DNA of 64,000 nucleotides from CAVVIH01 sp963748295 (GTDB lineage Bacteria > Acidobacteriota > Vicinamibacteria > Vicinamibacterales > 2-12-FULL-66-21), in assembly GCA_963748295.1 (NCBI GenBank), contig CAVVIH010000003.1:124001-188000 (forward strand), given 5' to 3'. Every line of letters starts with the position of its first letter. Positions within the stretch are counted from its first letter, which is position 1. Below are positions 47,879 to 57,239 of the stretch, one piece after another. The notes below the pieces were generated by a model that was not told the origin of the DNA, ran no database searches, and was given only the letters and a program-made list of their open reading frames with translations. Both the position numbers and the translations under genes were made by a program.

Positions 47879-49603
47879 ATGCACTCGGTCGATCTGATCC
47901 TCACCCTCACCGGAGGCCTCGCCGCCGCGCTCGTGTTCGGCTACTTCACCCAGCGCGCCGGGCTTTCACCGATCGTCGGTTACCTGCTGGCCGGCGTCGC
48001 GGTCGGTCCGAACACGCCGGGCTTCGTCGCCGACACCCATCTGGCCGAGCAGCTCGCTGAGGTCGGCGTCATCCTGCTGATGTTCGGCGTCGGCCTGCAG
48101 TTCCACATCGAGGAGCTGCTCGCGGTCCGCCGTGTGGCGATTCCCGGCGCCGTCGCGCAAAGCGCGGTCGCCACGGTGCTCGGCGCGCTGCTCGTGCAGA
48201 GCTTCGGGTGGAGCTGGTCGAGCGGCGTCGTCTTCGGCATCGCGCTGTCGGTGGCGAGCACGGTCGTGCTCATTCGCGTGCTGTCCGACAATAACGTGCT
48301 GCACACGCAGACCGGTCATATCGCAGTCGGATGGCTGGTCGTCGAGGATCTGTTCACCGTCGTCGCGCTCGTGATGCTGCCGATCCTCTTTGGCGGGGCA
48401 GAGAGCGGGCAGGGATTCGGCTTTGCGCTGCTCGTCACCGGCCTGAAGGTCGCCGCGCTGGTCGTGTTTACCGCAACCGTCGGCACGCGCATCATCCCGC
48501 GGGTGCTCGATCACGTCGCCCGCACCCATTCGCGCGAGCTGTTCACCCTGACGGTTCTGGTGATCGCGCTCGGGATCGCTGTCGGCTCCGCGCTGATATT
48601 CAACGTGTCGATGGCGCTCGGTGCGTTTCTCGCCGGCCTTGTCGTCGGCCGATCCGAGTACTCGCTGCGCGCCGCCTCGGAAGCGCTGCCGCTGCGCGAC
48701 GCGTTCGCCGTGCTGTTCTTCGTCTCGGTCGGGATGCTGCTGGATCCCGCCGCTCTTCTCGACAATCCGCCACTGCTCGCCGGCACGCTTGCCGTAGTGA
48801 TGATCGGCAAGCCGCTGATTGCCTTCCTCATCACCTGGGTGCTGCGTTACCCGTTCGCGACCAACCTGGCCGTCGCGGTCGCGCTGGCGCAGATCGGGGA
48901 ATTCTCGTTCATGCTGTCGCGGGTCGGTTCCGATCTCGGGCTGTTGACGCGCGAGGCCGCCAACGTGCTGGTGGCCGTCGCCATCGTCTCGATCGTGCTG
49001 AATCCGATCATTTACCGGACGATCGCGCCGATCGACGCCTGGACGCTCGCGCATCCGCGCGTTCGCAGGATCGTCGACCGCTCGCGCCGGGCGGATGCCG
49101 AACTGGTGGAGGCATCACGCGTCGACCCGGCGCACCGGGCGATCGTCGTCGGCTACGGACCGACGGGCCAGACGATAACCCGTCTGCTGCGGGACAATGG
49201 CGTCGAGCCGATTGTGGTCGATCTGAACGTCGACACCGTGCGCGCGCTTCGCGACGAAGGCGTTCGTGCGGTGTACGGCGACGCGACGCATCGCGACACG
49301 CTCGCAGAGGCCGGCGCGGGCGAGGCAGCCAACCTGATCCTCACTGCTGCCGGGATGGCCGACGGACGTCAGACGATCACGCACGCCAAGGATCTCAATC
49401 CTGCGATTCGCGTGCTCGCGCGCGCGCCCTACCTCCGCGACGTGCCGGGGCTGCGCGACGCGGGCGCGGAGACGGTCGTCTCCGCGGAAGGCGAGGTTGC
49501 GCTCGCGCTCACCGAGATGATTCTGCAGAGGCTTGGCGCGACCCCCGATCAGATCGATCACGAGCGCGAACGCGTCAGGTCCGAGCTGCGGCCCACAGCC
49601 TAG
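47879..49603 (+). CDS. cation:proton antiporter, KefB/YbaL type (CPA2 with TrkA-N domain)
   Basis: The 574-residue protein has about twelve membrane helices of the CPA2 Na+/H+ exchanger domain (1-385: GLSPIVGYLLAGVAVGPNTP, AEVGVILLMFGVGLQFHIEE, FLAGLVVGRSEYSLRAASEA). A cytoplasmic TrkA-N/RCK domain follows (about 415-530) with the NAD-binding motif IVVGYGPTGQTITRLLRDNG. It resembles E. coli YbaL and KefB, glutathione-gated potassium efflux antiporters, though no KefF-type partner is present. It is alone on the plus strand, 62 bases after the DoxX gene. Confidence 0.92.
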   Translation: MHSVDLILTLTGGLAAALVFGYFTQRAGLSPIVGYLLAGVAVGPNTPGFVADTHLAEQLAEVGVILLMFGVGLQFHIEELLAVRRVAIPGAVAQSAVATVLGALLVQSFGWSWSSGVVFGIALSVASTVVLIRVLSDNNVLHTQTGHIAVGWLVVEDLFTVVALVMLPILFGGAESGQGFGFALLVTGLKVAALVVFTATVGTRIIPRVLDHVARTHSRELFTLTVLVIALGIAVGSALIFNVSMALGAFLAGLVVGRSEYSLRAASEALPLRDAFAVLFFVSVGMLLDPAALLDNPPLLAGTLAVVMIGKPLIAFLITWVLRYPFATNLAVAVALAQIGEFSFMLSRVGSDLGLLTREAANVLVAVAIVSIVLNPIIYRTIAPIDAWTLAHPRVRRIVDRSRRADAELVEASRVDPAHRAIVVGYGPTGQTITRLLRDNGVEPIVVDLNVDTVRALRDEGVRAVYGDATHRDTLAEAGAGEAANLILTAAGMADGRQTITHAKDLNPAIRVLARAPYLRDVPGLRDAGAETVVSAEGEVALALTEMILQRLGATPDQIDHERERVRSELRPTA

Positions 49604-49662
49604 CCCGTTTCCAACCTTCAGCCGCATCTCCGCATCTAAGCCGGCATCGCTCAGGAGACGCG

Positions 49663-52086
49663 ATGAATGGCTTTGTCCGCGACCTTCAGTACGGCCTGCG
49701 TACGCTCGGCAAGAACCCGGGCTACGCATCGATAGCGGTCCTCACGCTGGCGCTTGGCGTTGGCGCCAACACGGCGATCTTCGGCGTGCTCCGTGCCGTC
49801 GTTCTGCGCGATCTGCCATATCACGATGCCAGCCGCATCGCGGTCCTGTGGACGAAGAACATCCGTCAGAACCTGCCGGACGGATCTTCGTACCTCAATT
49901 TCCGCGACTGGCAGACACGTAGCCGGACGTTCGAGCAGATGGCCGCGTACATGCGTCCCGAGTTCACCCGCGACACCGTGGGCACCGGCCCGGACGCGGA
50001 GCGGATCCACGCCGGACAGGTTGGTCCGAACTTCTTCCAGCTCCTCGGTACCGCGCCGCTTCTCGGCCGGACGCTCGAGGACCGCGACTACATCGCGACG
50101 CCGCGTACCGCCGTCATCAGCCACGACCTCTGGCGCCAGCGGTTCGGCGGCGATCCGGCGGTCATCGGTCGGATGATGCAGGTGAGCGACATGACCGTCG
50201 AGATCGTCGGCGTGATGCCGCCCGAGTTCGACCTGCCGACTCCCGACGTGCAGTTGTGGCGGCCGCTGTATTTCGGCAAGGACTGGGAGGACGCCGGCAG
50301 TCGCGCCGTCGACGCGCTCATCGTGCTCGGCAGGATGGCGCCCTCGGCAACGATCGCCTCGGCGCGTGCAGAAATGGACGCGATCGCGGCGCAGCTGCGC
50401 GCCGAGTATCCGGCTTCCAACGCAGCGCTCGGCGTCATCACCGATCCGCTCGTCGATCGCGTGATTGGATCCACCACGACGCGCTCCCTGTGGCTGCTCT
50501 TCGGTTCCGTCGGGTTCGTACTGTTGATTGCCTGCGCGAACGTGGCGAATCTCGCGCTCGCGCGCGGAGCGGCGCGACGCCACGAGTTGGCGCTTCGCAC
50601 GGCGCTGGGCGCGTCGCGGCTGCGAATCGTGCGCCAGGTGATCGCCGAGAACCTCGTGCTCTCGATGTTCGCCGCCATCGTCGGCCTGCTGTTCGGCTGG
50701 GCAGGGGCGGCGGCGTTGAAGCGCCTTGCCGCCGGCGCGCTGCCGCGCGCGGAAACCATTCACGTCGATGCGGGCGTGCTGCTGTTTCTGCTCGCCGCGT
50801 CGATTGCCGCCGGCCTGCTGGCTGGCCTGCTGCCCGCGCTGCAGCTCTCGATGATGAATCCGTCCGACACGCTGCGCGAGGGCGGTCCCCGCGCGTTCGC
50901 GTCGCGCGGCGGCCGCCGGGTTCATCAGGGGCTCGTCGTTGCCGAGATCGCGCTGGCGATGATCCTGCTCTGCGGCGCCGGCATGCTGATTCGCAGCTTC
51001 ATGCGGGTGCAGTCTTCGTCGCGCGGGTTCGACTCGACGAACGTGCTTCTGCTGCAGGTCGATCTGCCGGGCGAGTATCAGCGGCCGAAGTTCGCGAGTT
51101 TCTATGGAGACGCGATGCAGCGGCTTCGCGGTTTACCGGGCGTCGTGGCGGTCGGCGCGGTCAGCGACTTCTTCATCCATCGTCAGCCCGATTACCGCGT
51201 CGCGCTCGAAGGGCAGCCGGCACAGCGGCCCGAGGACCCCGCGCCGCCGTTGACCGAGGACCAGGTGATCCCCGGGTTCTTCGAGGCCATGCGCATCCCG
51301 GTGCTCCGCGGCAGGTCGCTGAATGACGGCGATCTGGCGGACGGAGCGCCGCAGGTCGTCGTCATCAACGAGGAAATGGCCCGGCGGTTCTGGCCCGGCC
51401 AGGATCCAGTCGGCAAGCGGCTGAAATACGGTCTCGATCCGGCTGCCTCCAATCCGTGGAAGACGGTCGTCGGAGTCGTCGCCGACATGCGCCGGCAGAA
51501 GCTCGACGAGCGTGCGATTCCCTACATGTTTCAGCCGGGCTACCACCGGCAGATGGACATCGTGATCAGAACTGCCGGCGATCCCGACGGCTCGCGCGAA
51601 GCGGTTCGCGCCGCGATGCGCGCGCTCGATCCGAACGTGCCGCCCTACGGCATCCTCACAGTCGAGCAGCGGCTCGGCGACACTGTCGCGCTGCGCCGGC
51701 TGCAGACGCTGCTGCTCGCCGCGCTGGCGGGGGTTGCGCTGATCCTGTCGATGATCGGCGCCTACGGCGTGGTGCATCACGGCGTCCGCGCGAGGACGCA
51801 GGAGATCGGCATTCGCATGGCGCTTGGCGCAAATGCGTCGGCGGTATTGCGAATCGTCCTTGCCGGTGGTTTGGTCCCCGCGCTCGCGGGAACGGGGCTG
51901 GGCCTCTTTGGCGCGTTCGTGCTGAAGCGGACCCTGGCGACGTTTCTCTACGAAACGAGCGCGATGGATCCCGTCATCATCGCGGTGGTCGTGTTTCTGC
52001 TGATCGGCGTCACGATCGTGGCATGCCTCGTCCCCGCCGCTCGCGCGGCGCGCATCGATCCCGTCGCCGCGTTGCGAAACGAATGA
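49663..52086 (+). CDS. ADOP-family duplicated orphan ABC permease
   Basis: The 807-residue protein begins MNGFVRDLQYGLRTLGKNPG, the canonical start of prefix-less ADOP permeases. It has two periplasmic MacB-type domains and two FtsX units (ELALRTALGASRLRIVRQVI, EIGIRMALGANASAVLRIVL). The ATG at 49663 has AGGAG eight bases upstream. A much longer in-frame reading overlaps the antiporter gene and is not real. No PadR gene is near. Its stop lies three bases from the stop of the next ADOP permease on the other strand. Confidence 0.88.
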   Translation: MNGFVRDLQYGLRTLGKNPGYASIAVLTLALGVGANTAIFGVLRAVVLRDLPYHDASRIAVLWTKNIRQNLPDGSSYLNFRDWQTRSRTFEQMAAYMRPEFTRDTVGTGPDAERIHAGQVGPNFFQLLGTAPLLGRTLEDRDYIATPRTAVISHDLWRQRFGGDPAVIGRMMQVSDMTVEIVGVMPPEFDLPTPDVQLWRPLYFGKDWEDAGSRAVDALIVLGRMAPSATIASARAEMDAIAAQLRAEYPASNAALGVITDPLVDRVIGSTTTRSLWLLFGSVGFVLLIACANVANLALARGAARRHELALRTALGASRLRIVRQVIAENLVLSMFAAIVGLLFGWAGAAALKRLAAGALPRAETIHVDAGVLLFLLAASIAAGLLAGLLPALQLSMMNPSDTLREGGPRAFASRGGRRVHQGLVVAEIALAMILLCGAGMLIRSFMRVQSSSRGFDSTNVLLLQVDLPGEYQRPKFASFYGDAMQRLRGLPGVVAVGAVSDFFIHRQPDYRVALEGQPAQRPEDPAPPLTEDQVIPGFFEAMRIPVLRGRSLNDGDLADGAPQVVVINEEMARRFWPGQDPVGKRLKYGLDPAASNPWKTVVGVVADMRRQKLDERAIPYMFQPGYHRQMDIVIRTAGDPDGSREAVRAAMRALDPNVPPYGILTVEQRLGDTVALRRLQTLLLAALAGVALILSMIGAYGVVHHGVRARTQEIGIRMALGANASAVLRIVLAGGLVPALAGTGLGLFGAFVLKRTLATFLYETSAMDPVIIAVVVFLLIGVTIVACLVPAARAARIDPVAALRNE

Positions 52087-52089
52087 ACC

Positions 52090-54792
52090 TCAGTTCCCCT
52101 TCAGGGCCCTGATGGGATCGAGGCTCGCAGCGCGGTGCGCGGGGAGGAAACAGGCGAGCGCGGCGATGGCGAGCAGGAGCGCCGGCACCGCAACGAACGT
52201 GAACGCGTCGTGTGCTACGACGCCGTACAGCTCGCTGGCAAGCAGTGTCGTGAGCCACAAGGAAACGGTCATGCCTGCGGCAAGGCCGGCAACGGTCACC
52301 GAGAGTCCCTGTCGAAGCACCAGCCGCAGGATGTCGGCGCGCCGCGCGCCGAGCGCGGACCTGATGGCCAGCTCTCTGGTCCGTTCGGTGACCGCGTACG
52401 ACAGCACGCCATAGAGACCGACTGCCGCGATGATCAGGGCGAACGCGGCAAATCCGCCGAGCAGCATCGCGTAAAGGCGCGGCCGCGCGAGCGTCAGAAT
52501 GAGGCGATCCTCGAGCGGCATCACCGCATCCGCGACGAGCCGCGGATCCGCTTCGCGCACCGCGGCGATCAACGCGCTCCGCCCGGGGCCCGTACGCTGC
52601 GGCGTCTTCGCGAGCAGCGTGATGTTCTGCACCGTCAGGCGGCCGCCGAACTGCCGGTGCGAGTAGTACAGCTCCGGCCGCGCATTCTCGGCCGACAACG
52701 GGTAGCGCGCATCGTCAACCACGCCGATGACGGTGCTCTCGGTAACGCCCTTCGGACGTTCGTAGGCGACGACCGGCAGCTTTGCGCCGAGCGGCGTGTC
52801 GCCGAGGTAGCGCCGCGCGAACGCCTGGTTCACCACGACGACCAGCTCCGATGCGTCGGTGTCGGACTCGGAGAAGACGCGGCCGGCGACCGTCCGGATC
52901 GAAAGCGCGCGGAAGTAGCGCGGACTCACGATGCGTGGTGACGCCTGAACCGTGACGATGCCGCCGTCAGCTCTCGGCGACTTGAGATTGAATGCGCTCG
53001 TCGAGCCGCCGGGTGTCAGCGGCAGTTCCGACGTGAATGACGGCTCGCTGATCCCAGGCGTAGCGGCGAGCCGCTCGAGGACCCGATCGACGATCGCATA
53101 CCTCCGCTCCGGGGCGGGGACAATCGTCGCCGGCATCGACAGCCGCGCCGAGAGGACGTCGGTGACGTCGTAGCCGCGGTCGGCATCGAGCAGCGCGAGA
53201 AAGCTGCGGCCCAGCAGCGAAGCGCCGACGAGGAGCACCGACGCGATCGCAACCTGCCCAGCGATCACGAGCAGCCGGGCGCGCGCGGTGCGAGACCGCG
53301 TGCCGCCGCCAACCGGCGCGGCGCCATCCTCGGCGAGCGCCTCGACCGGGTTGAGCCGCCGCACCCGCAGGACGGGCAGAATCCCGAAGGCGATCCCGGT
53401 TCCCACCGAGGCGGCCAGCGCGAAGGCGACGACGACGGCGTCGACGCCGAGGGCGTCGGGACGCGGGAAATCAGCCGGCAGCAGCGAGGGGAGCGACTGG
53501 TTCAACAGCCAGGCAAGCGCCAGGCCCGCGACGCCGCCGATCACGCCGAGAAGAATGCCTTCTACGAGCAGCTGGCGCAGCACGCGGACGCTGCCGGCGC
53601 CGAGCGCGGCGCGAATCGACATTTCACGCCGCCGCGCCACCGCGCGCGCGAGCTGGAGGCTGGCGACGTTCGCGGTCGCCGTCGCCAGCAGCAGGCCGAC
53701 CGCGATCAGCAGCACGATCAGCGGGCGGCGCACGTCGGCGCCGAGCGCGTCGCGCATCGGCCGGGCAGTGATCTCGATCGGACCGCCGTTGCCGAAAATC
53801 GCCTGCGTGGTCATTCCCGTATCCGCGGCGAACCGTCCGCGCGCCGTGCCTTCCGCAGCCGCCTGCGCCGGGCTGACGCCGGGACCGAGCACCGCGACCG
53901 CGTTGAAGAGCGACAGAGAGTTGCCGGCCGCCGATCGCACCGCGAACGGCACGAACGCACGCGCCTGGCGGTCGGGAAAGGCATGCGCGTCGGGCAGCAC
54001 GCCCACGATCGTGTGGGCCTGGCCATCGAGCTGGATGGATCTGCCGAGAACGCCGCGGTCGGCGCCGAATCGTTCCCGCCACAGGCGTTCGGACAAGACG
54101 GCGACCGCAGCCGCTTCATCTTTCGGTTCGAAGAACGTTCCGAGCAACGGGCGCACGCCGAGCACGGAAAACAGGCTCGCGGTGCCGGCGGTGACGCGGA
54201 TGCGGTCCGCTTCGCCAGCGCCGGTCATCGTCACCAGACGCTGCGACCACGCCGCCACCTGCTCGATGGTCGCGGCATCCTCGCGCCATGCCAGATAGGC
54301 GGCATTGGTGAGGTCGCCGAAGCGGGGCGGCGTACCGCCGCGCGTTTCCTTGATCACCACGATCCGATCGCCATTGGGCCACGGCAGCGGCCTCATCAAC
54401 ACGCCATACGCCACGCTGAAGAGCACGGTTGTCGCGCCGAGGCCCAACGCCATCGTGACGATCGCGACGAGCGAGTGGCGCGGCTGCCGTCGCAGCAGGC
54501 GCGCGGCATAGCGAACGTCATGCGCGAGGCCGGTGAACCATGACGCCGACACCGCGGGCGGCGGCGCCACCGCGGCCGGGCGGCGCGCACGGTGGTGCAG
54601 CGCCGTGGACTCTTTCGTCCACACGCCGAGCATGCCGGCGACACGCCTGTCGGCCTCTTCTTCCGAGCAGCCGTCCGCACGCGCCGCTTCGTACATGGCG
54701 CGCGCATGCTGCGCCAGTTCCTCGATGACGTCGTCGTCGGGAACCGGCGCCGCCTGTTCGAGCGCGCGGCGGACGCGTGCGGTCCAGTTCAT
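52090..54792 (-). CDS. ADOP-family permease with cytoplasmic prefix, PadR-linked
   Basis: The 900-residue protein has a prefix (about 1-75: RVRRALEQAAPVPDDDVIEE, GCSEEEADRRVAGMLGVWTK) and the duplicated MacB_PCD-FtsX core (FtsX segments EMSIRAALGAGSVRVLRQLL and ELAIRSALGARRADILRLVL). Its ATG overlaps the PadR stop (ATGA), so the regulator and permease are translationally coupled. It is tail-to-tail with a prefix-less ADOP gene. These two are different subtypes rather than a recent duplication, as their sequences differ throughout. Confidence 0.9.
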   Translation of the reverse strand: MNWTARVRRALEQAAPVPDDDVIEELAQHARAMYEAARADGCSEEEADRRVAGMLGVWTKESTALHHRARRPAAVAPPPAVSASWFTGLAHDVRYAARLLRRQPRHSLVAIVTMALGLGATTVLFSVAYGVLMRPLPWPNGDRIVVIKETRGGTPPRFGDLTNAAYLAWREDAATIEQVAAWSQRLVTMTGAGEADRIRVTAGTASLFSVLGVRPLLGTFFEPKDEAAAVAVLSERLWRERFGADRGVLGRSIQLDGQAHTIVGVLPDAHAFPDRQARAFVPFAVRSAAGNSLSLFNAVAVLGPGVSPAQAAAEGTARGRFAADTGMTTQAIFGNGGPIEITARPMRDALGADVRRPLIVLLIAVGLLLATATANVASLQLARAVARRREMSIRAALGAGSVRVLRQLLVEGILLGVIGGVAGLALAWLLNQSLPSLLPADFPRPDALGVDAVVVAFALAASVGTGIAFGILPVLRVRRLNPVEALAEDGAAPVGGGTRSRTARARLLVIAGQVAIASVLLVGASLLGRSFLALLDADRGYDVTDVLSARLSMPATIVPAPERRYAIVDRVLERLAATPGISEPSFTSELPLTPGGSTSAFNLKSPRADGGIVTVQASPRIVSPRYFRALSIRTVAGRVFSESDTDASELVVVVNQAFARRYLGDTPLGAKLPVVAYERPKGVTESTVIGVVDDARYPLSAENARPELYYSHRQFGGRLTVQNITLLAKTPQRTGPGRSALIAAVREADPRLVADAVMPLEDRLILTLARPRLYAMLLGGFAAFALIIAAVGLYGVLSYAVTERTRELAIRSALGARRADILRLVLRQGLSVTVAGLAAGMTVSLWLTTLLASELYGVVAHDAFTFVAVPALLLAIAALACFLPAHRAASLDPIRALKGN

Positions 54793-55133
54793 GCCGTTTC
54801 GTGCCGGATGCGGGCGACTCGATCGAGCGCCTCGAAGAAGACGTCCCAGATGCTGCGCTGGCTCTTGAGCGTCTTCCTGCCGGCGGCGGTCAGCCGGTAA
54901 TACCTCCGGCGCCGCTGCCCGGCCTTCTCGACCCAGCGTCCCTCGATGAGGTCCTTCTCTTCCATGCGGTAGAGCGTCGGGTAGAGCGAGGCGGCGTGAA
55001 ACGAGATGGCGCCGCGCGACCGTTCTTCGATGAGGCGTGCGATGTCGTAGCCGTGCCGGTCACGCTCTTCGAGCAGCGCCAGGATCAGGACTTCCGTGCT
55101 CCCGCGCTTCAGCTCCCGCGCCAAAGCATTCAT
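54789..55133 (-). CDS. PadR family transcriptional regulator
   Basis: The 114-residue protein has the PadR winged helix (ALARELKRGSTEVLILALLE, DRHGYDIARLIEERSRGAIS, AASLYPTLYRMEEKDLIEGR, RRYYRLTAAGRKTL). SLYPTLYRM is the family signature. ATG 55133 is chosen because it leaves about ten bases of untranslated RNA after the predicted promoter. ATG 55139, in the same frame, is possible. It is coupled to the downstream ADOP permease by an ATGA overlap. Confidence 0.9.
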   Translation of the reverse strand: MNALARELKRGSTEVLILALLEERDRHGYDIARLIEERSRGAISFHAASLYPTLYRMEEKDLIEGRWVEKAGQRRRRYYRLTAAGRKTLKSQRSIWDVFFEALDRVARIRHETA

Positions 55134-55135
55134 GC

Positions 55136-55178
55136 CCATATGTGGGCACAGCATATATGAAGAGCCTGACACGTGCAA
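55136..55178 (-). promoter_or_regulatory. PadR-ADOP promoter and operator-like dyad; -35 inside a heptamer array
   Basis: TTGCAC (55178-55173) and TATGCT (55155-55150) lie 17 bases apart on the minus strand. The -35 box is part of the ACGTGCA repeat array. A dyad of CATATGTG / CACA-CATATATG type covers 55136-55160, the likely PadR binding site. Confidence 0.55.
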
Positions 55179-55257
55179 CGTGCAACGTGCGACGTCGCGA
55201 CGTGCGACGTGCGGCTTGTCACGTGCTACGTGCGACGTGCCACGTGCGACGGACGGG
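55168..55257. repeat. ACGTGCN heptamer array
   Basis: About ten 7-bp words ACGTGC(A/G/T/C) with the interruption GCTTGTC, from the PadR promoter to the stop codon of the VWFA gene at 55258. It shares a 22-bp identical stretch with the array at 2816-2886. Confidence 0.85.
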
Positions 55258-57219
55258 TTACTGGTGGGGCGCTATTCTGAAAGGCCGGCTGACCTGACCG
55301 ACGGCGTCGACGCCCATCGCGATGACGGCCTTGGCGACGTAGTCGCCGGGCGGCAGGTCGGACAGGCGCACCCGGGCGGGAGCGACGCGGCAGGTGCACT
55401 GGCCCTCGGTCTTCGGCGTCTCCAGCTGTACCGGCACGCGCAGCAGCGGGGCGGAGCCGTCCTGCCGCTGAATCTCGAGCGTCAGGCTCGATCGCGCGAA
55501 GGTCTCCGCCGTCTCGCCGAACAGCTCGATGTAGCCGTAGAGCGTGCCCTTCGTGATTTCGCCGGTGACCGAGGGGGCGACCGGCAGTGCCCACCCGCGA
55601 TCCGCGCCTTCGCCGATGATCAGATCCGTCGCGCGAATCGGGCCCGCCTCGGTGAGTCTGGGTTCGATGACCCGCTCGAGGCTGCCGCGCCGCCCCGCGT
55701 CGTCGACGACGACGAGCTTCAGCGTGTACTTGCCGGGATCGACCGGCGCGTAGCTGAAATACCGCTGCGTGCCCTTGTGCTCCGGTTCGGGGCGCGGGAG
55801 CGCCGAGTCCATCTGGCTGGTGATCAGTTTGCCTTCGAAGTCCACGATGATGTAGCCGACCGAGAATTCGCCGTCGGGATTGATCGAGCGATCGATGTCG
55901 GCGGCGACGAAGAGACGGAGCTGCTGCTGCCGCGGATCGCGGAACGAGTAGGTCGTCATCTTGATGCCGATCTCGGATGCCGGCAGCGGATCGCGCAGCG
56001 TCGAGACGATCAGCTCCTCGGTCGTCTTGGTGTTGCTCACCGGGATCGTGAACTGGCGCCGCGATCGCACCGTGACGCCCTTGCGTTTGACCTCGACGCT
56101 GATCGCGTGCGGCAGCCCGTTGCGGTCGCGGGTGTCGGGTTCGAAGCCGAGGAGGTAGTAGCCGGTCAGCTCGGACGACAGGCGCTGGAACGCAAAATCC
56201 GAGTTCGAGATGACGCGAAACAGCTCGCCGCCGGTGGCCTGGGCGAGCATCGCGAGCCCGTCCTCCTGGAGCGTGCGATCCTCCATCGCCTTCGCCGGCG
56301 GTTTTCGCTGAGACGCGTCCAGCCCGGAGACTTCGATGTGCAGCGGATAGATGGTGACATGCGCCGCGGCGGCTTTCGTGTCCAGCCACTTGAGCGGCGA
56401 CGGCTCCCCGTTCGTGACGAGTCCTTCGGAAATGAAGGCCAGAATCTTCGGCGTGTTGCTCGGCGGAAATCCCTCGAGCAGTGTCTGCAGGCCGGTGATT
56501 GTCCGTCGCGTCCGGTCGCGTGCGTCGGTGGCAACCTGCAGAGCCTCCGATTTCACTTCGCCGGCGCAAATCACGAGCTCGGAGCTGCCGCCTCGCCCGC
56601 CAGACATCGCCACCCCGCACTCCCGTTCGGTGACCGACTGCATCGCCGCTGTGTTGCGGCGCTCGAACGCGAGCGCGTCCGAGATGCCGATGTTGCGATT
56701 GCCGAAGCTCGGAATCGCCGTTCCTTCGATCTTCGTGATCAGCCGCTGCACCAGCTCGTGATCGGCGGTCCAGGGAACCTGCGGTCCGTTGGGAATCGTC
56801 GCCAGCGCCACGCGATCCGCGGCGTTGAGCGTGCTGACGAAACGGCTCGCGGCCTCGAGCGCCGCTTTTGCACGCCCGGTCCCGATGCTCGTGCGATCGA
56901 CGGCAATCATGATCAGGCGCCCGCCACCCGTGTTGGCGTTCGAGCTGTAGTGAACCGGCGCGGCCGGCCGCGGCGCATCCGCCGCCGCGGCTACTTTCAC
57001 GAACTGCGCCGCCACAATCGGCCTGGCCCGGCCGTCCACCCGCAGCACGAAGTCCTTGGCGGTGAGATCCGCGATCGGCCGGCCGCTGTTGTCCACCGCG
57101 TTGACGTCGACCTGCACCACATCGACCGAGGACTTGAACCGCTGTTCAGGGCTCTGCGGAGGGGGTTGCTGCGCGGCAGCGCCAAGGACGACGGCCAGAA
57201 CGATGGGAAAAAGACGCAC
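55258..57219 (-). CDS. VWFA-related protein of the acidobacterial type
   Basis: The 653-residue protein has a short signal peptide (LFPIVLAVVLGAAA) and begins VDVVQVDVNAVDNSGRPIAD-LTAKDFVLRVDG, the N-terminal pattern of the VWFA-related acidobacterial family. The VWFA-like domain (about 80-330) includes RLIMIAVDRTSIGTGRAKAA as a variant metal site. It is followed by a beta-rich region with GYYLLGFEPDTRDRNG and further immunoglobulin-like modules up to residue 650. The start is the GTG at 57219, since the frame further upstream lies antisense-like within the TonB gene. It follows the TonB receptor by 20 bases and is probably co-transcribed. Function unknown. Confidence 0.85.
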   Translation of the reverse strand: MRLFPIVLAVVLGAAAQQPPPQSPEQRFKSSVDVVQVDVNAVDNSGRPIADLTAKDFVLRVDGRARPIVAAQFVKVAAAADAPRPAAPVHYSSNANTGGGRLIMIAVDRTSIGTGRAKAALEAASRFVSTLNAADRVALATIPNGPQVPWTADHELVQRLITKIEGTAIPSFGNRNIGISDALAFERRNTAAMQSVTERECGVAMSGGRGGSSELVICAGEVKSEALQVATDARDRTRRTITGLQTLLEGFPPSNTPKILAFISEGLVTNGEPSPLKWLDTKAAAAHVTIYPLHIEVSGLDASQRKPPAKAMEDRTLQEDGLAMLAQATGGELFRVISNSDFAFQRLSSELTGYYLLGFEPDTRDRNGLPHAISVEVKRKGVTVRSRRQFTIPVSNTKTTEELIVSTLRDPLPASEIGIKMTTYSFRDPRQQQLRLFVAADIDRSINPDGEFSVGYIIVDFEGKLITSQMDSALPRPEPEHKGTQRYFSYAPVDPGKYTLKLVVVDDAGRRGSLERVIEPRLTEAGPIRATDLIIGEGADRGWALPVAPSVTGEITKGTLYGYIELFGETAETFARSSLTLEIQRQDGSAPLLRVPVQLETPKTEGQCTCRVAPARVRLSDLPPGDYVAKAVIAMGVDAVGQVSRPFRIAPHQ

Positions 57220-57239
57220 GGCCGGATTGTACTGCGAAT

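Noticed and set aside
48331..49662. N-terminal extension of the ADOP frame into the antiporter gene
   Set aside because: The sequence there codes for the KefB/YbaL protein in another frame, and the ADOP start MNGFVRDLQYGL at 49663 has a ribosome site.
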